From the NCBI GenBank assembly GCA_948474755.1, contig CAOLHI010001651.1, positions 310,001-374,000 on the forward strand: a stretch of 64,000 bases of DNA, in the 5' to 3' direction. The stretch comes from Ctenosaura bakeri (lineage: Eukaryota; Chordata; Lepidosauria; Squamata; Iguanidae). A model generated the notes under the pieces. It searched no databases. It was not told where the DNA came from and saw nothing but the letters and a program-made list of their open reading frames with translations. The translations under genes were made by a program, and so were the position numbers. Positions 35,201 through 47,200 of this stretch are shown piece by piece. Position 1 is the first letter of the stretch. Every line of letters begins with the position of its first letter.

Positions 35201-38200
35201 GCAGGCAAAGCAGGGCCCCCGTCCCCCAGCCCCTTCAGCCGGGACCAAACTTTACAGCTTCTGCCTGCCAAAGTGGGTCTCCCGGCCCTTCACTCTCCCA
35301 CCTCGGCACCTTTCCCTAAGCCCAGGAGAGGGCGCAGCCTCCTGCTGCTCCAATGTAAGCATTCTCGGTTCCCAAGAGAGCCCAGTTCCCAAGGGAGCCT
35401 GGTTCTCAAGAGAGCTCAGTTGTCAAGGGAGCCCTGTTTTCAATGGAGCCTGGTTCTGAAGAGAGCCAGGTTCCCACGGAAGCCCTGTTCTCATGGATGT
35501 CCCATCCCCAAGGGGATCTGGCTCTCAAAAGAGCCCAATTCTCAAGAGAGCCCAGTTCCCAAAGGAGTCTAATTATCAAGGGAGCCCCACTCCCAAGGGA
35601 GCCCACCCCCATGAGAGTCCAGTTTCTAACAAAGTCCACTTCCCAAGAGGACCCAGTTTCCACGGCAGCCCGTTTCTCAAAAAATCCCAGTTTTCAAGAG
35701 AGCCCAGTTATCAAAGGAGTTCCATTATCAACGAAGCCCCATTTGCCCAGGACCCCAGTTCCCAAGGGAATTCTTCTCTCAAGGGAGTCCAGTTCCTACA
35801 GGAGTCCAGTTTTCAAGCGAGACCAGTTCCCAAGAGAGCCCAGCTTCCATGGCAGCCCAAGGGAGCCCAGCTATTAAGGGAGCCTAGTAATCAAGGCAGC
35901 TTTTATTCCCACGGGAGTCCTGTTATCGAGGGAGCTCCATTCCCACGGGACTCCAGCTGTCAAGGGAGCCCAGTTTTCACCCCCTGCAAACTGGTTTCCC
36001 CCTCTTCCAGTCTCCCTGCCCAAGAAGCCCAGAAACTCCCCGAGATTTGGAGGGCTCCCCCATCCACCCTACCTGGAGCTGCCCCAGCAACGTCAGAGTC
36101 CGGTCATGGGGGAAGGTCTGGTTGATGCTGACGATGGCCGAGGAGAACTCAGCATAGCGACGGGTGATCTGTGCAAGGATGGTGAGGGGAAAACACAGCT
36201 AGAAATGTTGCAGTCAACCTCTAAACAGGCTAACTAAGCTCTACCGCCTGCCCAGCAGCCACTGAGGGCCTTCTCCTCTGGGTCCCTTCCTTCTAAATTG
36301 TCCTTCCAGATCAGCAGGGAGGAGAACCCTCTACACAGATGTGCTCCATGACTGAGACTTGTTTGCAAAACTCCGGGGAAACAAGAGACTTTCTCTGCAC
36401 CTTGTGACCAGGAGTTCCACAAGCTGTACGTTGTCCAGAGAGGAGTGACCACTAAGATTAAAGACCTGGAAACCAAGCCTTATGAGGAACAACTGAAGAA
36501 GCTGGGGATTTTCAGCTGAGAGAAGACTGGGAGGGGGCACAATAACCACCTTTAAATATCTGAAGATATGTTATATAGAAGATGGAGCAAGCTTGTTTTC
36601 TGCTGCTCCAGAGACTAGGACATGGAGCATCAAATTCAAATTGCAAGAAAAAAAAATTAACTGACTCAGTAGGAAAAACTCCTTGACCACAAGAGCTGTT
36701 TGAGAGGGGAATACCCTGCTGCCTCCATGGAGTGTGGTGGAGTCTCCTCCTTCTTTGGACATTTTTAAACAGAGGCTGGGTGGCCATTTGCTGGGGGTGC
36801 TTTGATGTTGTCTTCCTGAATGGCAGAAGGCGGTTGGGCTGGATGGCCCCTGGGGTCTCCTCCAACTCTAAGATTCTATGATTAGAGATCTGCAGTTTGC
36901 AGTCTATATCTGGGTAGAAGTTCAAAGGCCTCAAGGTGCCTGGGGAAGTTACCCGGCAGTAATGGATGTAATGGGGCATCTGGCATAAAGTTGGGTGGGG
37001 TGGGGGGAATCAGAAAATTGGAATGTGAAACTTGTGGGAAGGTGTTGTGAGAACAGGCAGGACAGACCAAGAGTTCTCAAGATGAAAGTTATGTAAATGT
37101 CGGGAATGCCCAGGAAACACAGGGCTCTGGGACATTTACAATTTTCACCAACCATTGCAAATTGCACCTGAGTTTGTATGTCAAGGCATAAAACTGGTTA
37201 CGATCCAACCTCCCCCAGTCTTAGCAACTTTCCAAAATTGCTCTGTTGCTTGCCAGTTCCAAAATACCCACTGCTGCTAAACATCTGAGTGCTTTTTAAG
37301 AGAGAAAGTGAGCAAGCACATGACAACAAGCTTGCTCCATCTTCTGCATGATCTCCCTTCAGATATTTAAAAATGACTCTATTGTGAAACCTCTCAGACT
37401 TCTTTTCCGCATGCTAAACATCCCCAGATCCCTCAGGCATTCCTCATAAGTCTTCGTGGTTTCCAAAACTCTGAGCACTTTGGTTGCCCGCCTCTGGACA
37501 CCTTCCGGTTTGAACTGGATGTGGATTCCTGTATACAAGGCCTGGCCGCAATGGAATAGAGGGGCAACACAGCTTCCCTTGACCTGGGCACCATACTCCT
37601 GTGGTTGCAGCCCAGAATCGCATTGGCTTTTTTGGCTGCTGCATTACACTGTTGGCTCATGCTTAGCCTGCGTTTTGCTAAAAGGTTCTACTCTCAGCAG
37701 ACCACTCCTTGATCTTCTCTTTACCCAGCTGAATACATCTAGCTGGAGGCAGCTGGGCGCTGCCCACTTCCCACTTCTGCCAGACTTACGTAGTGGGGCC
37801 TTGTGTCCAGGAACCCCAGCTTCTGGGGGTCCGTATTCTGGATGCTCTGGATGTTCAGCTCTAGGATGTGCTCGAAACGGGGCCACAGCATCTCCAGCAG
37901 CGTGTCCCAATACCTGCAGGAGCAGAAAAGGGAGGGAAGAGCAAGGTTGGTCAACTGAGGTCCAGCAGAACAGAGCTTGGCTGGACGGTCAGCGGAGGTC
38001 CAGCAGAGACCAGCAACGCTTGGCCGGCCGGCGGACGAGGACTCCAGTCCAAGTAGACACATGCCGTCTAGAATCTGCACCCAGACCGTGGGACTCCCTT
38101 CCATGAAAGGTCTCCTTGGCACCCCCCAGCTCTCTTTCCACGGGCCGGTTAAGATGTTTTTTAATTTTTAATTTTAAATTTGGAGCGGTAGTGCATGTGT

Positions 38201-41200
38201 GTGTGCGTGTGCAGTTTTAATTTTTTTTTTATCTTTTACTAAAACTACATTTTAAGCATTTTTTTTACTGTCCTTAAATATGTTTTAATAATGATATTCA
38301 ATTTCTATTTAACTTTTGCAAATTAACATTATAGTAGCATCTTTTTAAACATTAAGAAGATACTATGAAAATAATAGACTTAAACTGTTCCTATTCTAAT
38401 ATTCTTTAATATTGTTAAGTATGGTTTAGTTTAAAGAATACATGTTACTGGTAATATACAGAATTAATTATTTTCAGAATGCTATGATTTTATTAGTAAT
38501 GTTATACAAGTTGAAGTTTAGTAGTTTGAATAGTTTAGCATTAGAATAATAAAATTATATTAACAATAGGTTTTTTTTTTAAAGTACTCGGAAAAAGCTA
38601 TAAAACCTATTGAGCAACAAAGTTAAAACTGAGTTTAAGTAATGATTTTAAGTTAAGTATATTTATTTAGAGGTGCTATTTAGCAACAAGGGCAGTGACC
38701 AAATTTCCAATAGTTGTACTTTTGTAATTTTTCTTTTGTTAACTTACTTAAGTTTTGATTATACAAAAGTTATGTTTGTAATATTTGGTATTTTTTTGTA
38801 TTGTTTTCTAATTTTGTTTTGATTACAATTCTTATGGTTTGTACATGTGTTTTATGTTTTTATGTTTACGTTCAAATGTTAATTTAAAAAATTACTAAAA
38901 AAAAGGAATAAATAAATTATGGTGCTCCATTTTGATTCCCATTTGGGAGAAAGGTGAGAGGTAAATTCGACTAAATAAATAGATATATAAATGCCCAGCA
39001 GAACCTCTTCCCTCCGGCTGATGCAGCCTGGCCCTGCTTCATAGCCAAGAGCAATGGGTTCTTTTAAATTTCTTGCCTTGCAGACAGCGGTGTAACTTTT
39101 TTTCTCTCTCAGCCCATGCAAAACCACAGAGGATGTCTGTTTATCAAACCTGTTTCCTCAAGCACGCCTTCTTCGGGTCTGCAAGGACTTTGCTTAGTTT
39201 TAAAGGCACCAAAATCTTTTCTGTAAACTCGAGGTCGGTTTCACCCCCAAGTCCTGACGGCCCCGATTCAAGACCAGGAGCCCAGGTGGGGCTGGGGAGG
39301 AGAGGCAGGTGCAGAGGAAGGAGAGGCCGGGGTCTCCAAAGAGGAAAACGGACGGGGAAGGCGGTTCTGGGGAGAAAGACACTCACTTGTCGATGGCGGG
39401 GACGTTGCGCTTGGCCATGATGGCCTTGAAGCGCAGGACAATGTGGATGCAGAGGAAGATGGCGATGCTGTCGTAACAGTCGCTCACGTAGGCATCCATG
39501 TGTTTCTGTCGAGAGAGGAAGAGAGAGACGCGCGTGTTCCACAAAGCAACAGACAGAGCCAGGTTGCTCGAAGGAATGCGCTCTCCCATACAGGCCAGGC
39601 CAGGTTTTGAGCTTTTGCAGGGAGAGACCGCTCTCTCTGTCCCCCACCCCGAAACCTCACGGGTCCATCTGGGGAGAACACGGGAGAGAACAGGGCCTTC
39701 TCGGTGGCTGCTCCCAGGCTCTGGAACCCCCTCCCCAGAGAAGTCAGACTGGCCACCTCCTTGCTCTCTTTCCACGGACAAGAAAAATACCTCTCTACTC
39801 CAGCAGGCTGACTGCTCAAAGAGAAATGTATTTAACAGAGAGAAATGTAGGGTCCTGCACTTGGGCAGAAAAAATGAAAGTCACAAGCATAGGATGGGGG
39901 ATGTGTGGCTGGATAGCAGTACGTGTGAAAAGGATCTAGGAGTCTTGGTAAATTACAAGCTGAACATGAGTCAGCATGTGCATGCAAAAACAGAGGGCGC
40001 TTATCAAAGCCCCAAGCAGTTCTTGGTCATGCAAGGACTTTGCTTAGTTTTAAGCACCAAAATCTTTGTAATAGGTGGTTCACCCCATCTACTGGCCATG
40101 TTAAGACAGGCCCATGGCAGGAGAGGCATGCGAGGAAGGAGAGGGATTCAAAGGGGAAAACAAAAGTTCTGGGGGAAAAACCACTTTTCGATGGCGGGGC
40201 ATCCCCAGATGGTTTAAGGAGGACTGGGAGCAGATGGAAGCTCTGTGAGAGTGTCCCTAGGCATCCATATGTTTTGTCTGCAGAAGAAAAAGGTTGTAAA
40301 GGGACAGTAGGGGCCCGGTTTAAAATTTCCAAGGGAGGCCTTTTGAGGCAGGAGAGGGCTTCTTTCTGTGCCCCACCACCAAAACTCAAGTCCAGGGGAG
40401 AACCCCAGAAACAGGGCCTTCCTGGGCTCCAGGCTCTGGCCAAAATGGGGCACTCCCTTTTCTCTTTCCCCAGAAGGTAGCGTTTTACTCCAGCCTTGAA
40501 AAGATGTTTCAACAGAGAGAAATTTAGGGCCTCTTGGGCAGAAATGAGTGAGTGTGTTCCTGCATAGCAGGGGGTTGGATGGATGGCCCCTGGGGTCTCT
40601 CCCAACTCTATGATTCTATGAAATGTGCCTCTCCTGTTGTTATATGGTCCAGTTTTCAACAGATTTTAATTCCATACAGGTTGAACTTTTATCTGGAAAT
40701 CTGTTCCAAAAATGGAAACTTTTTGCCACCAGATGCCTTGCTTCCCCTTAGCAGTGGCAGAGGCTGTGGTACTCCTGCCAGTTGACTCTCAGATCCAAAG
40801 CTTCTCCTACGCTGCCTCCAGCTGCAGCTTCTGCCTTTGAGGCAGCAGGGTGCCCCACTGCTCATTTGTCTCTTGAAGAGCATCACATCTGCCACCTCAA
40901 AAGCAGAAGTGGGCAGCTGCCGGAAAAAGTTCTATCCTTCTTATCTTCTTCTCCCCCCCCCTTTTTTTTGTATTTGTAGCTTTTAGTGTATTTGAAAAAA
41001 ATGCTAAGAAAAATTATACACACACACACACACACACACATACACACGTAAGTATCTCAGAATCTCTCTCTTTATATATACATATGTATTTCTGTATTAC
41101 TATTTTCATTTTTATATCTGTAGTTACTACTGGGTTTGAAAAAGAAATTGCTAATAAAAATTATAAATATATAGACACTCACACAAACACATGCATACAC

Positions 41201-44200
41201 ATATACACACGTACAAGTATCTCAGCATCTGTACTTTTTAGTGTATTTTAAAAAGAAATTGCTAATAAAAATTATAAATATATAGAGATACACAAATACA
41301 CACGTAAGTATCTCAGGATCTCCCCCCGCCCCTCTCTCTATATACATGTGTTTTACTACATTTCTTTTTCCTTTTTGTATTTCTGGCTTTTAGTGTATTT
41401 GAAAAAACTGATAATAAGAACTATATATATATATACACAGAGAGAGAGAGAAGCGTCTCAGCATCTAGGGAGATGGTGTTGAGCTGTGTGGGGCCCGGCC
41501 CCCTTGCAGCCTCCCCACCCAACCGCGCTGACTCCCTACTCACAAGGAACATGGCCAGAGTCTTGCCCATGACGGCGTTGAAGAGGTCCAGGGCGGGGGG
41601 CCCAGTCACCAGGAAGAAGTCGCAGAGGAAGAGGTACTCCCGGCAGCTGTTGTCCAGCAGGGCGTAGTGCTGGCTCCGGAAGAGGGACTCAAAGGGGTAC
41701 TGGAGGAGACAGCGGAGAGGAAGGACGGGGGTCAGTCGGAGGTGGAGTTGCCCCTTTGGGAATCACCCCCACACCCCAAAACCCTAGGGATCTGGCCGGC
41801 CAGCCCACTCTCTTCTAGCCCTGGACTTCCTGCTCCCCCATCCTCGCATGGACTCAAATCCATTCTCTCCACCTCAGTTTCAAAAGCAGCTCACAAACTT
41901 AAAAATATATGGGAGACGGAGCCTCCTTGGTGACTGACCCTACCCTCTGGAACTCCCTGCCAGCCCTCAGCCAGCCCCCTCCCTGCTTTCCTTTCACCGG
42001 CAAAAAACTTTCTGTTTAAAGTAGGGTTTTAATGTGTAACCAGGCCAATTTGGCAGGTTAAGAGGGAACATGATAGCTGTGTTTATATATTTGAAAGAAT
42101 GTCATATGGGGGATGGGGCAAGCTTGTTCTCTGCTGCTCCAAAGACCAGGACATGGAGCAATGGATCCAAACTTCAGGAAAAGAGATTCCACCTAAATAA
42201 GAGGAAGAACTTCCTGAGGGAGGGTAAGAGCAGTTTGAGAGTGGAATCTGCTGCTCCATCAGTGGAGTGTGGTGGAGTCTTATTCTTTGGAAATTTTTAA
42301 GCAGAGGCTGGATGGCCATCCGTCAAAGGGAATGCTTTGACTGCGTCCTCCTGTATGCCAGAAGTGGGTTGGGTTTGGGGGTCTCTTCCCGCTCTAGGAT
42401 TCTATGACACCCCCCCCATGCACTCACCCGGACGTCGCTCTTTTGGGCGGAGTGGGGGACGATGATGGGGCCCTCCAGCTCGGCACTCCCGATCACACTC
42501 CCCCGGTTCCCCAGCGTGAAGATTGTGTTGCGGTTCCGGAGGGAGGGCTTGGAGAAAAAGCGTGGTTGCCACAGCAAGTCAAGGAAAACGGCACAGAAAT
42601 TTGCCCCCCCTACCCCCACCGGACAAACACACTAAGTTGCCATTTGGGTCCAACCCCCATCTCCAAACCGTGGCCCTCTGGGCTGAAAAGGAACTCGGAT
42701 TAAGTCCTCATCTTTGCAACGTCTTACCCAGCAGAACTGGGCTGGCGTCCTTCTAGCCTGACACACTTGTACCTTGTAATGCCTGCGTGGGTCTTCTTTC
42801 TTTCTTTCCTGGTGAAATCCCCACTCTCCATGGAAACCCTCTTGGTGATCCTGGCAAGTCACACTCTCTCAGCCTCAGAGGAAAGCAAAGGCAAACCTAC
42901 TCTGAACATTCTTGCCAAACCCCCCCCCCAATAGCATCACCTTGTTTTGTGCATTCAAGTTCTTTCCGACTTATGGAGATCCTAAGGCGAACCTACTATG
43001 GGTTTTTTTCAGGGGCTGAGAGTGTGTGACACACCCAAGGTCATCTAGTGGGTTTTCATGGCCAAGTAGAGAATTGAACCCAGATCTCCATGGTCACAGT
43101 CCGACCCTCAAACCGTTATACCAGCTTTACTCTCAGAGTGAGGGTTGCCAGAAGTTGGAAACAGCACAAAAGTGCATGGCAAGAAGAACACCCCCAAAGC
43201 CAAACACAGACCAAAGACTTCATGAGCCGAGACCTCTGGAGGCCCCCAGCAGATCTTGGCACAAGATTCCTTCCCTCTTCATCTAGCTCTTGGGGGACAG
43301 AGCCAAACACTCCTCCAGACACTGGAGAGTCAACCACAAAGGCACGGTGAGTCCTAGGGTGGCGAGAAGGAAGCCCTTATCAAAGCTTCACATGCCGGTC
43401 CACCATGGTGGATCCCAGCCTTTCCATTCCAGGTGGGAAAAGGACAGATAAAGACCCCTTCCCCATTCTCCCCTGGCCCTTCTTCTGCAAGGGGCAAAAT
43501 GAGGATATCCTTCTTGGCAGTGTCCTCCACCCCCATGAGGTCGTCCTTCTCAGCCACTTCCTCGTACTGCAGGTCAGAGAGAGGAGAAGAAACACAAAGT
43601 GAAGACAAAGTGAACACAAAGGACACAAGTCTGGAGGGGGTCCAGAAGAGCAGCCCCCAAAGGGGGGCCCGGACTGGTCAAAGTGGGAAGAGGCCCCCTC
43701 CCCGTCACCATCTCTCACCTGCACCTTCATGAGGCGGCTAGTGTAGGACTTGAAGTAGCTGAGGTAGATCTTGCTCATGGTCTCCACGTACTCGTCCCGG
43801 ACCTCCTTGGCCACCGAGCGCTCGTGCCCGAGCAGGAACTGGTAGAAAAACCTGCCCCAGGGAGAAGGGAGAGTGGCCAGGCGTAAGGCACTGGGATTTC
43901 TGGAAACACCGGCAAGAAAAGATGATTTGGCCCTTGCATTCGCCCTACCCCTGGGTTTTATATGCTGGAGGGATGCATCATTTAGTAACTGAGCATTTAG
44001 TCGTGAATTAAGTGGGCCTGTGGCAAAGTACTACAGGTTAAGCCTCCCTCATCTGGAAACCCAAAATGGAAAAACTTCCAAAGCCCCAAGTTTTTGATGC
44101 TAGCTTCCGCCTTTGTGCTCCTCAGATCTGAGAGACCAGCAATCAGGAGCACTGCAGCCGCTGCCTCAAAGGCACAAGTGGGCAGCTAGTGGCAAAAAGA

Positions 44201-47200
44201 GAGAGAGAGAGAGAGACATGGGGATCTGAGAGGTGAGCTTTGGTTTTTCAAAGTTTTCTGATTTTAGATTTCCAGATAAGGAAGGCTCAACCCGTAATAT
44301 CTTGCTGCAGGCCTGCTTGATTTGTTAGCAGGTGCAAAATGATGCATCCTTCAAGCATTGTCTGTTTGTCCCCCAGATCTCCTGCCTTTGAGGCCGTGGT
44401 ACTCTTGCTTCCTTGTCCCTCAGATCCGAGGAGCACTGCAGCCCCCGCCTCAAAGATCCAAGACACAAGCAAGCAAGAGTGCCACAGCTGCTGTGGGCAA
44501 AAAGAGAGAGACTGAGGACCTGCGGAATGGAAGGAGGTGTGGATTTACATCAGACGTTATGCGTGGATTTCCACCATTCCAGAGATGCTCGCTCTCTCTC
44601 AAGCCCCACCTCTCATTCACAATGTAATTAGTGAACAAACAGCAGGTAAGGCAGAGCTTTCCACACTTTTCACGCTGGGGTGACACACTTTTTAGACATG
44701 CAGCATTTTGCGACACAGTAATTTCAGTTCTAATAGCAAACTGAAGGTTAAACTAACACCTTATAAGAGACACACATAAATAGCAATAACAAAATGCATA
44801 GAGACACAACACGTCTCATGAAAACCCTTCATATATGATTTATAAATAATAACATACATTTCTAAGATTGTAGGTGACACAACTACACACTTCAGGTGAC
44901 ACACTAATGTATCGTGGCACACCGTTTGGAAAGCCCTGATGTACCCCTTCTGGTCCCAAGCCAGGTAAGGCCGGCTCAGCCTGCAACGGGGTTTTGAATG
45001 GTTCATCCTCTCTAACAGATGGCACAAGGTCAGCTCTGGCTGTACAGATAAATGGTGAGAGCAGCTTGACAGTGGAACCCTGCTGCTGCCTGGGAGAGTC
45101 GTGGAGTCTCCTTCTTTGGATGTTTTTAAACAGAGGTTGGATTGCTCTCTGGCAGGAACGCTTTGATAGCGTATTCCTGCATGGCCGAAGGGGGTTGGAC
45201 TGGATGGCCCCTGTGGCCTCTTCCAACTCTTCTACGAGTCTATGTTTCTGTCCTAGAATGCCTGAGAAATAACCCCTTCCTCAGAAGATGGGGTGAACTT
45301 CTCCCTTTTTTGTCTGTGAAAGGGTCCTCATATTCTAGAAGAATGAATGAAGGGGGAATTTAAAGATGCAGAAAGGTCAGATAATTGATCTCCTCTTCCT
45401 GAGTGTACTCTAATATGGGAACCTGGTACGTTGGAGAGGTGTCCAGTTCACCATGGGCACAAGGACACTGTGGAGCAACAGGGGCTTCAAACTTCAGGAA
45501 AAGAGATTCTGCCTAAGCACAAGGAAGAACTTCCTGATGGCAAAAGCAGTCGGGCAGTGGAATCCGCTGTTACCTCCGTGGAGCGTGGTGGCATCCCCTC
45601 CTTCTTCGGAGGTTTTTAAGCAGGGGCCCTGGGGTAGCAATCTGCTTTGATTGTGTCTTCCTGCCTGGCTGAATGGGGCTGGACTGGATGGCCCTTGATG
45701 TCCCTTTCAAGCTCCAGGATTCAACGATTCCACAGACAATGTTATGTCATCTGTGAACCATTACCCCTCGTGTGACTATAAAATCCTAGAATCATAGAGC
45801 TGGAAGAGGCCCCAGGGCTATCAAACACAACCCCCTTGCTTTGCATGATAACACCATCAAAACAGTTCCAAAAAGATGACCTTCCAGGCTCTGTTTAAAA
45901 ACCTCCAAAGAAGGAAGAGACTCCACCACCTCCATTATGGTGACTACATTTCATTTTGACAGATTTGAACCCAAGCTGGCCTGGCAACTGACTGGATTGG
46001 GGCCCAGGAAGCTGACAAAACCCCAAAAGCAGCTGAGTTAAGACCCGTTTGTTCCCAAACTCCCTCCGAGCCTTGTGGCCGAGGCCTGCCAAAAAGAGGA
46101 GCAGCAGGAACACTACAGCTGGAGCCAAGGAAGACTGGCTTTCAAGACGAATCGCCTCCCACTACCTGTACTTCAGCAGGGCGTTCTGCGGGATCTGGTA
46201 GTTGGTCATCGGCTTGCGGAAGGAGTAGACTTTCTGCAGGATGAACTCCCGGATCTTGGCCACCGCCTGGCGGAGGAAATGGGAAAAGGACATGTGTGGT
46301 AGGTGAGATATTGAGGCAGAAGATGGAACACTGGAATGCGCCCAACCTCCTCCCTCCAGTGTTTTGGCAAAGGCATCACAGGGGGAAAAAATAGGAGGCA
46401 AACTACCATATATACTCAACTGTACCCGTCGATTTCACGAATAGGTCAAGGGCAAGTTTTGGGCCCAAAACTAAGGAATTTGCTATGACCCCTGGATTAA
46501 AGTCCCCTGCCCCCAAGCAGTACAGGTTTCCTGGAGGTTCCTGAAAAGCCTTTTCCCCCATTTTTGGGCAGGGATTCCACTTAGCCATGGGTCATAGCAA
46601 ATTCCCTGATTTTCGGCCCAAAGCCTGCCCCTTCACTTATTCACGAGCCTTGCGTGAGTGTGTGAGCGATTGCTGATCTTGACACCTTGTCTGATTTTTC
46701 TACAATAAACACAGTTCAGCTTCCTTTTGCATCTCTGGCTGGTTTTGTCCCTCAGTGACCCTGCAAACATTGGTCAAAACATCTTACCAGTTACGCTACC
46801 TCTGGCAGCACTCTTATCAGAACCAATTAATTCCCCATTTTCTACTGATTTGCAGGTACTGCTAGAAGACCTCAAGGGGTCCCATACATTCGCGGTAACA
46901 ACTGCCCAGGAAAGGAGAAAAAAATAGTGGCAGTGAAGAACTGGCTCTGCAGACGGTGTCATCGGGAACAGTTTGGCTTCTTTGACCATAGTCTGCAATT
47001 TTACAAGCCATTTCCGCACTAGACTAATAGTCTAACTAATAGTGCAATTATTCTACTTTCAACATCCTATGGAATCCTGGAGTTTGCAGTTTAGGAAAAG
47101 TTTGTGACTCAACCCCTGAAAACTCTCTTTTAGCAACTGCAACTCCTGTGTAGCACCACTGACTCATGGATAAGTTGACCTGGGTTTCAAAGCTTGATTT

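Noticed and set aside
35443..36125. 144- and 210-codon plus ORFs of Ser/Pro-rich repeats
   Set aside because: Product of the 17-bp minisatellite; no start or splice context and no similarity to a protein family.
40187..40280. Second functional VPS52 exon 13
   Set aside because: Shortened and out of frame; the good exon is at 39387-39505 and the transcript frame closes with it alone.
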